From the NCBI RefSeq assembly GCF_004216895.1, contig NZ_SGXE01000004.1:87031-151030 (forward strand): DNA of 64,000 nucleotides, written 5' to 3'. The notes beneath the pieces were generated by a model, which worked only from the letters and a program-made list of their open reading frames with translations, was not told the DNA's origin and ran no database searches. The position numbers and the translations under genes are program-made. Of the stretch, positions 24,422 to 33,884 are shown in pieces; position 1 is the first letter of the stretch; every line of letters begins with the position of its first letter. Source of the DNA: Aquimarina brevivitae (GTDB taxonomy: Bacteria > Bacteroidota > Bacteroidia > Flavobacteriales > Flavobacteriaceae).

Positions 24422-26224
24422 ATGAAACTAAAAATTACCCTACTGGCCCTGTTTTCTTGTGCCCTATTGTTTGCTCAAAACTTTAAAGAGGAACAACTAC
24501 CAACTCCTGATAAGCTTAATCCATTTTACATCGGTCCCTTATTTACATCTACGATACATTATGGTGTAACGCCTCCTAATTATAATGGCAAGGTGATCCT
24601 TTTTAATCACGGCTACATCGATCTTAACCAAACACAATTTTTATTCGACAACTCCTTCTATAAAGAAGTATATAAAGAAGGTTATCAAGCTGTCTTTGTT
24701 GCTACTACCCGTGGGGGAGGAATTTGGGTTAATGGTGAACTACTCGCAGAAGCTATAGATATCGTAACAGATAAGTATAATGTAGATGATGTAACTATTA
24801 TTGCCCATAGTAATGGAGGCAAAGCATCTGAAGCTGCGATGATTCATTATGGAAAGAAAAATAAAGTAAATCAAGTTTTTGCACTAGGCACCCCTTACTG
24901 GGGAACGTATTTAGCCAATATATCTCAATTTCCATTACTCAATTGGGCATGGAAACTGACTGGATTAAATGAAGGCGCAGTAACCTCTACTACTTATTAT
25001 TGTAGAGACGTGGTGCGTCCCTATTTTGATAACAACCCTAATAATGAGCCTGAAAAGTTTGTTGTATTAGGTTCTTGCGGTTATTTCTTAGGATCCAACC
25101 TATTGGCAAGAGCAGCTTTTACTGCCACCGGAAATGTGCTTTTACCGGTACAAGGCGCCAATGACGGTGTTGCGCCTTATAGAAGTACACTTAGACCGGG
25201 TGCTGAATATGTATTCAGAAAAAATGATTCGCGTGCATTCTTTGACCACTTGGATGTAAGCTTAGGAAAATTTTCGTGGCCTTACGTAAAGATGTATATG
25301 CAAAATAGAGCTGCACAATCGAATGTTTTAGTATCAGAAAACACCAATCCCTACAAAACAGAAAGCGATTATTATATCCTCTATTCTGATAATGAATATG
25401 ACAAGGTAGTTTTTGACAAAAATTCAAGCTTTGCTATAGCCAATATCATTCACGAAGATCCGACTGCTACATTTAACATTTTTGATCAGCAAGGAAAAAA
25501 CCTAACTACTACCAAGCAATACAGTGAAAAGCCTAACGCAACTACAATCACCTTAACCGAAAATAATACGACGTTAAAAAGTGATTCACGTTTTGCAGCA
25601 TTTATAAAGCAAGATAATAGTATCAAAATGACCTTAGAGCTTCAACCAGCCGAACACCCTATTTTAAAGGTTGATTTTTCAGCAGGGGCTAAAAACCTAG
25701 AAACGCCGGAGTCTATAGAAGTTCGTGGTATCTTAACTAAAACTGCTACTATTAATGGTACATCATTACGTGAGATTCCACAGGTGGTTTCCTTTCAGAA
25801 AAAAGAAGATGGCTATTATCTTAATACCCAGAACCTCGATGACGGGGTGTATAATATTTTCCTGAATGGAGAAAGCAAAGGTAATTTTAAGCGTAGCATT
25901 ATTTCAGGATTTGTTGTAGGCAATATTAATGAAGGTTTAGCGACAACTGCGACCCAAGAAAATCTAGCTAGTACAACTACTTCGATAAACATTACACCAA
26001 ATGCAGTAAAAGATTTCGCAACCCTAAATATATCAAGTGATATCAATAAAGATCAGTTGCAAGTTAACATCTACGATATCACTGGTAAAAAGATAAATGC
26101 ATTTGAGCTTAAAAATAACCAACAACGCTCTTTTGATATCTCAAACCAATTAGCACCATTAGCTGGCGGAATCTATATTCTACAGCTAAATGATAATCAA
26201 ACGTTTAAATTTGTAAAAGAATAA
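24422..26224 (+). CDS. Secreted alpha/beta-hydrolase (esterase/lipase-like) with T9SS sorting domain
   Basis: 600 residues. Signal peptide MKLKITLLALFSCALLFA, then a lipase-like domain whose nucleophile elbow reads IIAHSNGG (about residue 140) and a possible catalytic aspartate in GANDGVAPYRS. The C-terminal 80 residues (from about 520) carry the type IX secretion type-A sorting signature: NAVKDFATLNIS, IYDITGKKI and GGIYILQL. So it should be exported and fixed to the surface or released. Start at ATG 24422 rather than 24377 keeps the signal peptide N-terminal. Substrate unknown. Confidence 0.85.
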   Translation: MKLKITLLALFSCALLFAQNFKEEQLPTPDKLNPFYIGPLFTSTIHYGVTPPNYNGKVILFNHGYIDLNQTQFLFDNSFYKEVYKEGYQAVFVATTRGGGIWVNGELLAEAIDIVTDKYNVDDVTIIAHSNGGKASEAAMIHYGKKNKVNQVFALGTPYWGTYLANISQFPLLNWAWKLTGLNEGAVTSTTYYCRDVVRPYFDNNPNNEPEKFVVLGSCGYFLGSNLLARAAFTATGNVLLPVQGANDGVAPYRSTLRPGAEYVFRKNDSRAFFDHLDVSLGKFSWPYVKMYMQNRAAQSNVLVSENTNPYKTESDYYILYSDNEYDKVVFDKNSSFAIANIIHEDPTATFNIFDQQGKNLTTTKQYSEKPNATTITLTENNTTLKSDSRFAAFIKQDNSIKMTLELQPAEHPILKVDFSAGAKNLETPESIEVRGILTKTATINGTSLREIPQVVSFQKKEDGYYLNTQNLDDGVYNIFLNGESKGNFKRSIISGFVVGNINEGLATTATQENLASTTTSINITPNAVKDFATLNISSDINKDQLQVNIYDITGKKINAFELKNNQQRSFDISNQLAPLAGGIYILQLNDNQTFKFVKE

Positions 26225-26253
26225 TACTAAAAATAAAGTAGGTAGGGACAACT

Positions 26254-26301
26254 CAGCCAGTTCTTGGATTATATCTTATAAAAATAATCCAAAACTGGCT
26301 G
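26254..26301. terminator. Long intergenic hairpin
   Basis: Arms CAGCCAGTT-c-TTGGATTAT and ATAATCCAAAACTGGCTG form an 18-bp stem with one bulged C and an 11-nt loop, 29 nt after the esterase stop. No T-run follows on either strand, so it could be a 3'-end stabiliser or a weak terminator. It lies just upstream of the promoter region of the aminotransferase gene. Confidence 0.5.
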
Positions 26302-26359
26302 TTCCATTGGCAAAAGCTACAATATTTTGTACTTTCGTCGGGTTATAGCATTGCATCTT

Positions 26360-27526
26360 ATGAAGAAAATACAAATGGTAGACCTTAAAGGTCAATATGA
26401 GCAAATTAAAGATCAGGTAAATACTTCTATCCAAGAGGTTATTGATAACACCGCTTTTATCAATGGTCCAGAAGTACACAGTTTTCAAAAAGAGTTAGAA
26501 GAGTATCTGGATGTAAAGCATGTTATCCCGTGTGCCAACGGTACCGATGCCTTACAAATTGCTATGATGGGACTTGGCTTAGAGCAGGGAGACGAAGTAA
26601 TCACCGCAGATTTTACCTTTGCAGCAACCGTCGAAGTGATCGCGCTATTAAAACTAACCCCTGTGTTAGTAGATGTGGAGCCAGACACCTTCAATATTAA
26701 CCCTGAAGCCATTCGCAAAGCGATTACACCAAAAACAAAGGCAATAGTACCTGTTCATTTATTTGGCCAAATTGCCAATATGGATGAAATTATGGCCATT
26801 GCTGAAGAACATAATTTGTGTGTTATTGAAGACAATGCACAAGGTATAGGATCAACCTATCAATTTAAAGATGGAAAAAAAGTTAAAACCGGTGGAATTG
26901 GACATGTCGGAGCTACTTCATTTTTCCCTTCTAAAAATTTAGGGTGCTATGGAGATGGTGGAGCGATCTTTACTAACGATGATGATTTAGCACACACCAT
27001 AAGAGGTATTGTCAATCACGGGATGTACGTTAGATACCATCACGATGTGGTTGGTGTAAATTCACGTTTGGACTCCATTCAAGCGGTAATACTGAGAGCA
27101 AAATTACCATTATTGGATAGCTACAATAATGCTCGTAGAGCAGCTGCTAAGAAATACAATAAGGCATTTGAAGGGATTGCCCATATTATTACCCCCAGGG
27201 TAAAAGGAAATTGCGACTCAGCCGCTTCTACAATCTGTGATACATGTAATTGCCATGTATTTCATCAATATACCTTGCGTATAGTAGATGCAGACCGAGA
27301 TGCCTTAGTGAAGCACCTTAATGATAATGGAATTCCCTGCGGTGTATACTACCCTATTCCGCTCCATAATCAAAAAGCCTATACAGATGATCGTTATAAC
27401 GAAGCTGATTTCCCAGTGACCAATCAATTGGTAAAAGAGGTAATCTCGCTACCGATGCACACCGAACTTGATGATGAGCAAATTGAATTTATCACTACTA
27501 CGGTGATTGAATTTTTAAATAAATAA
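26360..27526 (+). CDS. DegT/DnrJ/EryC1/StrS family PLP aminotransferase
   Basis: 388 residues, a sugar aminotransferase-type enzyme using PLP on nucleotide-linked keto sugars. Visible motifs are FINGPEVHSFQKELEEYL, CANGTDALQIAMMGL, EDNAQGIGS and the PLP-lysine SFFPSKNLGCYGDGGA. A cysteine-rich insert (ICDTCNCHVFHQYT, near residue 295) precedes the family's HQYT motif. Start at ATG 26360; an earlier frame start would only add promoter-side sequence. A TACTTTCG -10-like box lies 23 nt upstream. No sugar-pathway neighbours, so the product sugar is unknown. Confidence 0.9.
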   Translation: MKKIQMVDLKGQYEQIKDQVNTSIQEVIDNTAFINGPEVHSFQKELEEYLDVKHVIPCANGTDALQIAMMGLGLEQGDEVITADFTFAATVEVIALLKLTPVLVDVEPDTFNINPEAIRKAITPKTKAIVPVHLFGQIANMDEIMAIAEEHNLCVIEDNAQGIGSTYQFKDGKKVKTGGIGHVGATSFFPSKNLGCYGDGGAIFTNDDDLAHTIRGIVNHGMYVRYHHDVVGVNSRLDSIQAVILRAKLPLLDSYNNARRAAAKKYNKAFEGIAHIITPRVKGNCDSAASTICDTCNCHVFHQYTLRIVDADRDALVKHLNDNGIPCGVYYPIPLHNQKAYTDDRYNEADFPVTNQLVKEVISLPMHTELDDEQIEFITTTVIEFLNK

Positions 27527-27705
27527 ATAATAATATACCTTCTTAATAAGGTTTAGTAGTAATATCAAAAGTAGCCTGTCGATTTTCAAAATATCATAGA
27601 TAAGCGCGTCCTGATATCGCAGAACCTATACGTAACCCATAGTAAAACCGTATCATTCTTTGTATGTAACAGGAATTATACACCCCAATAAAACCTACTT
27701 ATAAA

Positions 27706-30603
27706 ATGGAGCATTTTTGCATCTGTTATAACATTGTTGACCATAATTTTCAGCACATCCCGCCATTACCTGAAGCCTATATTGCTTCTACGAAAGATGG
27801 TACGCTCAATTATATCGAAAAAAATACAACTCAGGCTACGCTTAGCAGCTATCAAATTCCTGTTGAGCAAACCGATCATCAGCATTTACTAAACTTATGT
27901 AATGAACTTAAACCCGCAGCTTTAGAACAACGCTTTCAGCCTAAAAAAAGAAGAAAAACAATTCCGTTGACCGAACTAGAAAAAGATCGTAAGGTTAACG
28001 AAGTACTTCTGAACTTTGTACATCGTAAGTTGAACACCTTTTACCAACTGCTGTATAAAAATCAATATCCAACTACCTATGAAGCCAAGCGTAAAGAACA
28101 TCTCGAAAATTTCAGGCTGCAAATAGCGCATCAACCTATTGATCCCAAACTACAATTTACCAAAACCGATGAGGGTATTGAATATGCCTTCCAGCTGAAT
28201 TACGAAGAAAACATACTAAGCCCTCATAAACATAGCATTCAAATTTTGGTTAATGAACCTTCGTGGATTATAATAGATCAAACCTTAGCACAGCTCAAAG
28301 ATCTCAATGCTAATAAACTAAAACCCTTCAGAAATAAAGAAAAAATAATCATTGAACAAAAACATATTAAAACCTATATGGAAAAAGTTATTGTTCCGAT
28401 TATTAAAAATATAGAAGTTGAGGCTAAGGGTTTTGATATCATTTATAAAGAAAACATAGTATCCTATGGTGTAGAATTCGTGCAAGATTTTATCAAGGAT
28501 AGCTACGTAATCCAACTTAATTACGATTACGAAAACTACACTTTTAACCATAATAGCAATAAAAAGACAGCATCTGAAGTAAGTTACGAGGACGATCAAA
28601 TCGAAATTATCCAAACAAGGCGAAATACTGAAAATGAACAAATCATTGCTGATCAACTTATAAAGCTAGGTCTGACTGAAAATCAATCCTTACTTTTTGA
28701 ACTAAAAAATCAAAAAGACGATTACGCAATTTTGGATTGGGTTAAAAAGCATAAAACTGAGTTAGTAGCGGCAGGATTCACTATACATCCACCTCAACAC
28801 CTGGATAAATCGATACTGTTACAGGATCACAGTATTGAAATAACGAATCAACAAAAAAATGACTGGTTCGATATTAAGGGTATTGTTACCATCGGTAATC
28901 AACAAATTCCATTTACTAAGTTTATAACATACATTCGTAATAATGATCACCATTTTCCTATAGACGACACCTCTATTTTTATCATTCCGCAAGAGTGGAT
29001 GAACCGATATAAAAAGTTAGCTGATTTTGGCACTGTTGAGAATGAAGAAATTAAGGTTAACAAAAACAATTATACGATCCTTAAGGATATTGTTCCGGCA
29101 GAATCCATCCCTGTTGAAGATTTAGAAACTGTGGATTATCAACCCTCAAAGGATTTAAAAGCTACTCTTCGCCCTTATCAGTTTGAAGGTGTGCAATGGC
29201 TGGTCAATCATTATCACAACGGATTAGGCGCTTGTTTGGCGGACGACATGGGATTAGGGAAAACGCTGCAAACGATTGCAGCCCTATTGTACGCCAAAGA
29301 ACAGCTGCAACCCAATGAAGAAGAAGTAGAGCGTATACAATTTGATTTGTTTAGTAGCCCTTTAGAAAAGAAAACGTTTTTGAAAGCGCTTATTGTGTTA
29401 CCCTCATCTTTAGTATTTAACTGGGCACAGGAAATTTTAAAATTTGCCCCACAACTGAATATCGTAAAGTATATCGGTGCCGAACGCAAAAACATCACGC
29501 CTTACCTAGAAACTTATGATATTGTATTGACGACATACACCACATTGACAAAAGATATTGAAGCGTTTAAAAAAGCAAGTTTCCATTATCTGATCATTGA
29601 TGAAAGTCAGCAAATAAAAAACAAGAATTCAAAAGTATTTCAAGCGATCAATACGGTACCAGTAACACATAAAATTTCATTAAGCGGTACTCCTATTGAA
29701 AATTCACTAGCTGACTTGTGGTCCCAGATGCAGTTTATCAATCCAGGTATTTTAGGAAGTTTTAGCTTTTTCAAGGATCACTTTATGGTGCCTATCGAAA
29801 AACATAAGGATGAAGCTAAGATCGAAGAGCTTAAATCGCTTATTGATCCATTCATTTTGCGCAGAACCAAAGAACAGGTTGCTAAAGACTTACCCGAGTT
29901 ATCTGAGCAGGTATGGTATACTGAAATGCAACCCAAACAAGAAAAATTATACGAGGCGGAAAAATCTGCGGCACGTAATCTGTTATTAGGATTGGATAGC
30001 GGACCTGTCAATAAAATTAATGTCATCAATACCCTTACCAAACTCAGACAAATTGCCAATCACCCTGTTTTAGTGAATCCAAAAACGGATACTGTCTCTG
30101 GTAAATTTGAAGATGTTACGCAATACCTAAAAACCCTAGTGCGGGCTGATAAAAAAGTATTGGTATTTAGTTCTTTTGTATCGCATCTAAAATTGTATGA
30201 GCAGTGGTGTAACGAAAATAACATCAACTACAATACCTTGACTGGTCAAACGGCAACCCAGGATAGGGAGCAGCTTGTCAATTCGTTTCAAGAAGATGAA
30301 TCGATATCCTTGTTCTTTATTTCGCTAAAAGCCGGTGGGGTTGGTATCAACCTCACCAAGGCCTCTTATGTAGTGTTACTAGACCCGTGGTGGAATCCCT
30401 TTATCGAAAAACAAGCCATCGCCAGATCCCATCGTATTGGCCAACACAATCAGGTCATGGTGACGCGATTTATTGCCAAAAACACCATTGAAGAAAAAAT
30501 ACTACAACTGCAAGAGCGCAAAAAAGCGCTATCTGATGAAATTATTGATGTAAATAGCATCCCGGAATATATTGAAGAAGAGTTAGCAGAATTTTTGAAA
30601 TAG
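27706..30603 (+). CDS. SNF2-family DEAD/DEAH-box helicase
   Basis: 965-residue Swi2/Snf2 ATPase, a DNA translocase rather than a strand-separating helicase. Walker A DDMGLGKTLQT is near residue 510, the Walker B motif reads DESQ (not DEAH) near 630, and the C-terminal helicase lobe carries SLKAGGVGINL and ARSHRIGQ near 885-925. The first 480 residues are a bacterial N-terminal extension without a recognisable SWIM zinc finger. It stands alone and is followed 42 nt later by an A+T-rich orphan gene. RNA-polymerase recycling (RapA-like) or DNA repair roles are open. Confidence 0.9.
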   Translation: MEHFCICYNIVDHNFQHIPPLPEAYIASTKDGTLNYIEKNTTQATLSSYQIPVEQTDHQHLLNLCNELKPAALEQRFQPKKRRKTIPLTELEKDRKVNEVLLNFVHRKLNTFYQLLYKNQYPTTYEAKRKEHLENFRLQIAHQPIDPKLQFTKTDEGIEYAFQLNYEENILSPHKHSIQILVNEPSWIIIDQTLAQLKDLNANKLKPFRNKEKIIIEQKHIKTYMEKVIVPIIKNIEVEAKGFDIIYKENIVSYGVEFVQDFIKDSYVIQLNYDYENYTFNHNSNKKTASEVSYEDDQIEIIQTRRNTENEQIIADQLIKLGLTENQSLLFELKNQKDDYAILDWVKKHKTELVAAGFTIHPPQHLDKSILLQDHSIEITNQQKNDWFDIKGIVTIGNQQIPFTKFITYIRNNDHHFPIDDTSIFIIPQEWMNRYKKLADFGTVENEEIKVNKNNYTILKDIVPAESIPVEDLETVDYQPSKDLKATLRPYQFEGVQWLVNHYHNGLGACLADDMGLGKTLQTIAALLYAKEQLQPNEEEVERIQFDLFSSPLEKKTFLKALIVLPSSLVFNWAQEILKFAPQLNIVKYIGAERKNITPYLETYDIVLTTYTTLTKDIEAFKKASFHYLIIDESQQIKNKNSKVFQAINTVPVTHKISLSGTPIENSLADLWSQMQFINPGILGSFSFFKDHFMVPIEKHKDEAKIEELKSLIDPFILRRTKEQVAKDLPELSEQVWYTEMQPKQEKLYEAEKSAARNLLLGLDSGPVNKINVINTLTKLRQIANHPVLVNPKTDTVSGKFEDVTQYLKTLVRADKKVLVFSSFVSHLKLYEQWCNENNINYNTLTGQTATQDREQLVNSFQEDESISLFFISLKAGGVGINLTKASYVVLLDPWWNPFIEKQAIARSHRIGQHNQVMVTRFIAKNTIEEKILQLQERKKALSDEIIDVNSIPEYIEEELAEFLK

Positions 30604-30645
30604 TGCTAGGTTTCCGTAGTAAATTTATTATTAATAATTGCAATT

Positions 30646-31446
30646 ATGAGAATTTTTAAAATCTGGGTGGAATATTCAAAAGAGTTAGATATCGATGGTA
30701 TAAAACAATCGTCAAAAGTTTATGGAGGATCTAATATTTCAGAATCTGATGCAATTATAGATGCCCAAAATAAATTAAACCGAGCACAACGAATAATTTA
30801 TGGAGAACTCCAAAAGGATGAGGAATATGAGTCAGATATTGTTGAGGAAATAATTGAAAAAATTGACGATGAAAATATAGTTACAAGAAATAGATATGGA
30901 GCGCTGGTTCTTAATTCAAAACGAATCATGTTTATCGATGTAGATAATTATTCAAAATCAATAACAGACCATTTTTTCAGGAAAAATCTATCTGTAAAAG
31001 AATTGATGCTTACTAAAATTAAAAAAACTATAAATCAAAAGAAGTATTCTCATCTTGGTTTCAGAGTTTACGAAACCAATAAAGGATATAGGATATTGGT
31101 CACAAACAAAAACTTTAACCCTAGAAGTAAAGAGTCAAAAAAAATGATGGAAGATTTCAATGCTGATTATTTATATAGATGGCTTTGTATCAAACAAAAT
31201 TGCTACCGTGCCCGATTAACTCCTAAACCATATAGAATTAAGCAAAAAGGAATAAAGGTAATTTATCCTAAAAGAAGTAAAGAACAACAAAAACAATTAG
31301 ACGATTGGATAATAAAATATGAGCAAAAATCCCGAGAGTTTTCTTCCTGCCATTTAGTATATCAATTTGGTGAAGTGAAAGTTGATAAAATAATTGAATA
31401 TCACGACAGATTATCAGGCGTTAAATGGCCAAACAAGCTAGCATAA
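30646..31446 (+). CDS. Conserved protein of unknown function, possible primase-polymerase-like fold
   Basis: 266 residues, not assignable to a named family. Recognisable blocks are VTRNRYGALVLN (about residue 82), the hydrophobic-D-x-D strand IMFIDVDNY (about 100), GFRVYETNKGYRILVT (about 142) and CYRARLTPKPYRIK (about 187). I recall proteins with these blocks in many other bacteria. The hhhDhD strand followed by a glycine-rich strand is reminiscent of archaeo-eukaryotic primase motifs, but the second-motif histidine is absent. Base composition is visibly more A+T-rich than the genes on either side. No signal peptide, so cytoplasmic. Confidence 0.6.
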   Translation: MRIFKIWVEYSKELDIDGIKQSSKVYGGSNISESDAIIDAQNKLNRAQRIIYGELQKDEEYESDIVEEIIEKIDDENIVTRNRYGALVLNSKRIMFIDVDNYSKSITDHFFRKNLSVKELMLTKIKKTINQKKYSHLGFRVYETNKGYRILVTNKNFNPRSKESKKMMEDFNADYLYRWLCIKQNCYRARLTPKPYRIKQKGIKVIYPKRSKEQQKQLDDWIIKYEQKSREFSSCHLVYQFGEVKVDKIIEYHDRLSGVKWPNKLA

Positions 31447-31623
31447 TGAGGTTACTGTGATATTATTGAACTAAAAGTAAATAGTTTAAGACATTATATT
31501 AAATGAATGGATTCATATAAACTTCATTGGATAAGTAAACTTTTAGCACTTCAACTATAAACTTGACCATCTCCCCTTTTTCAACTATCTTACACCTTCA
31601 CATTTTTTAAACACTTCATCTTT

Positions 31624-32898
31624 ATGAAATCTATATTCACACTTTTTTTTGCACTGGTTAGTACGCTGATTTTTGCGCAAGACACCTATCTACATTGTGG
31701 CAAGGTCATCGATACCAAAAACGGCAAAGTACTCAACGAAAAAACCATTGTCGTTTCCGATAACAAAATCAGTAAGATCCAGGACGGCTATGTTAATGGT
31801 AAAAAGGATGATATGGTTATCGATTTAAAAAATAAAACTGTTTTACCGGGTTTAATCGATATGCACGTGCATATCGAAAGCGAATCGAATCCTAAGGCCT
31901 ATTTGGATCGGTATACCAACAACGAAGCTGATGTAGCCTTTAATTCCGTTGGCTATGCTAACACTACTTTGCTAGCTGGTTTTACCACAGTAAGAGACCT
32001 GGGCGGTAGTGGCGTTAATATTGCGCTAAAAAACGCAATAGCTCAGGGTAAAATTGATGGCCCAAGGATCTTCACCGCAGGAAAAGCATTAGCGACAACG
32101 GGTGGGCATGCGGATCCTACGAATGGAGCTAGAAAAGACTTGATGGGTGATCCAGGACCTAAAGAAGGGGTGGTTAACAGTACCGAAGATGCTAAAAAAG
32201 CAGTGCGCCAGCGTTACAAAAATGGAGCGGACGTTATTAAGATTACAGCAACGGGAGGTGTATTGAGTGTGGCCAAAAGTGGCTCCAATCCACAGTTTAC
32301 TATCGAAGAAATCAAAGCCATTTGCGAAACGGCAAAAGACTATGGATTTCACGTAGCGGCGCACGCACACGGCGATGAAGGTATGCAACGTGCTATCAAA
32401 GGAGGTGTAAAAACCATAGAACACGGAACTTTGATGAGCGAAGAAACTATGGAATTAATGAAACAATATGATGCCTATCTGGTACCTACGATGACTGCTG
32501 GGAAAGAAGTAACTCAAAAAGCAAAAATAGCGGGCTACTATCCGGATATCATCGTACCAAAAGCCTTAGCAATTGGACCTAAAATTCAGGATACGTTTAA
32601 AAAAGCTTACGAAAAAGGAGTGGGTATAGCCTTTGGTACTGATGCTGGCGTATTTAAACACGGCGAAAATGGAAAGGAATTTGGTTATATGGTAGAAGCC
32701 GGTATGCCTGCGATGGAAGCTATTCAAAGTGCTACCACTACCAATGCTAAAATCCTGAATATGGAAAATCAATTAGGTCAGCTCACTGAAGGATTCATTG
32801 CAGATATTATAGCCGTAGATGCAGATCCTACCAAGGACATCAAAACTTTAGAAAACGTAAGCTTTGTAATGAAGGAAGGTAAGGTATATAAAAAATAA
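31624..32898 (+). CDS. Secreted metal-dependent amidohydrolase (imidazolonepropionase-like)
   Basis: 424 residues with signal peptide MKSIFTLFFALVSTLIFA and cleavage before QDT. The TIM-barrel metal ligands are visible: HVH in GLIDMHVHIE near residue 82, the lysine in VIKITATGGV, histidines in HVAAHAHGDE and TIEHGTLM, and the aspartate in FGTDAGVFKHG. This subgroup includes Xaa-Pro or Xaa-Arg dipeptidases and other C-N hydrolases, so the substrate cannot be named. Periplasmic. Stand-alone gene with a 177-bp upstream gap. Confidence 0.88.
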   Translation: MKSIFTLFFALVSTLIFAQDTYLHCGKVIDTKNGKVLNEKTIVVSDNKISKIQDGYVNGKKDDMVIDLKNKTVLPGLIDMHVHIESESNPKAYLDRYTNNEADVAFNSVGYANTTLLAGFTTVRDLGGSGVNIALKNAIAQGKIDGPRIFTAGKALATTGGHADPTNGARKDLMGDPGPKEGVVNSTEDAKKAVRQRYKNGADVIKITATGGVLSVAKSGSNPQFTIEEIKAICETAKDYGFHVAAHAHGDEGMQRAIKGGVKTIEHGTLMSEETMELMKQYDAYLVPTMTAGKEVTQKAKIAGYYPDIIVPKALAIGPKIQDTFKKAYEKGVGIAFGTDAGVFKHGENGKEFGYMVEAGMPAMEAIQSATTTNAKILNMENQLGQLTEGFIADIIAVDADPTKDIKTLENVSFVMKEGKVYKK

Positions 32899-32989
32899 TT
32901 TTGGACTAAAGAGGACTAGTTGGTTTCAGATGTCAATTTTAAAAAATTACGATCCACAAGTAAAATCAACATTGCTATGAATTCGTAGC

Positions 32990-33856
32990 TCAGTCTTTCT
33001 TGTTTTTGAATTCTTCTACTAGCTTATCTTTTTTCCAGATACCGCTGGTTAGGATTTTACCATCTTTGGCATAAAAAGTTCCTTCACCACTGCGTTGGTC
33101 ATCCTTCCATTCGCCTACATATTTTTCGCCATTAGGCCAATAATAGGTACCTAGACCATTACGCAGATCGTTTTCATAACTACCGATATAGTATTCGCCA
33201 TCTGGCCAATAAAATGCGCCTTCACCCTCGCGTAAATTATTGACCCAATCCCCTTCGTATCTGCTACCGGTATCAAAAACCGCTATACCATATCCATTAG
33301 CTTTATTATTTTGCACCTGTCCTACATAATGTAACAGGTGTTTTTTAGGATTACGAAAAGTTAGGTATTCGCTATATGATTTCTTTTTAAGCTGCTTCTG
33401 GAGTCGCTCTAATTGTACTTTGGTTTTTTCTAAAGCAAACTGCAACGAGTCCAAAGTACGCACATTGACCGAAGCATCTGCCGCAACACGATTAGTATCC
33501 AGGGACCGTATTGAATCTTTTACTGAGTTGGATTGATTAGGTGTACTATAAAAATCCACAAACTGTTTGGCTACCTTTATTCTAAAACTCACCTCTTCTT
33601 TGCCGTCATTCTGCACATTTAAGAATTGCTGTTCATAGGCATCTAAGGCTGTACTATATTGTCCTTGCATTAATAAAGAGTCGATTTGAAACAAACTCCG
33701 TTTGAGTAATGAATCTTTAGAGAATTGTTGTTTCTCCGCGATTATGGTAGTAAGTTCTTTTCGTAATTTTTGTTGTCGCAATATACTATATCCCGCCACC
33801 ACAATTGCGGCTGCAGCAATACAATAAGCTACGATATGTCTTTTACGTATTTTCAT
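32990..33856 (-). CDS. Membrane-anchored MORN-repeat protein
   Basis: 288 residues. An N-terminal anchor (IVAYCIAAAAIVVAGYSIL, about residues 9-27) is followed by helical, coiled-coil-prone sequence (30-170) and at least three MORN repeats from about residue 200 (YEGDWVNNLREGEGAFYWPD, YIGSYENDLRNGLGTYYWPN, YVGEWKDDQRSGEGTFYAKD). MORN repeats bind lipids or build scaffolds in eukaryotes; in bacteria their role is mostly unknown. Last of three close minus-strand genes, 28 nt after the DUF2490 gene. Confidence 0.85.
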   Translation of the reverse strand: MKIRKRHIVAYCIAAAAIVVAGYSILRQQKLRKELTTIIAEKQQFSKDSLLKRSLFQIDSLLMQGQYSTALDAYEQQFLNVQNDGKEEVSFRIKVAKQFVDFYSTPNQSNSVKDSIRSLDTNRVAADASVNVRTLDSLQFALEKTKVQLERLQKQLKKKSYSEYLTFRNPKKHLLHYVGQVQNNKANGYGIAVFDTGSRYEGDWVNNLREGEGAFYWPDGEYYIGSYENDLRNGLGTYYWPNGEKYVGEWKDDQRSGEGTFYAKDGKILTSGIWKKDKLVEEFKNKKD

Positions 33857-33884
33857 AGGGGCTAAACTGGGTTTCTATACTGTT

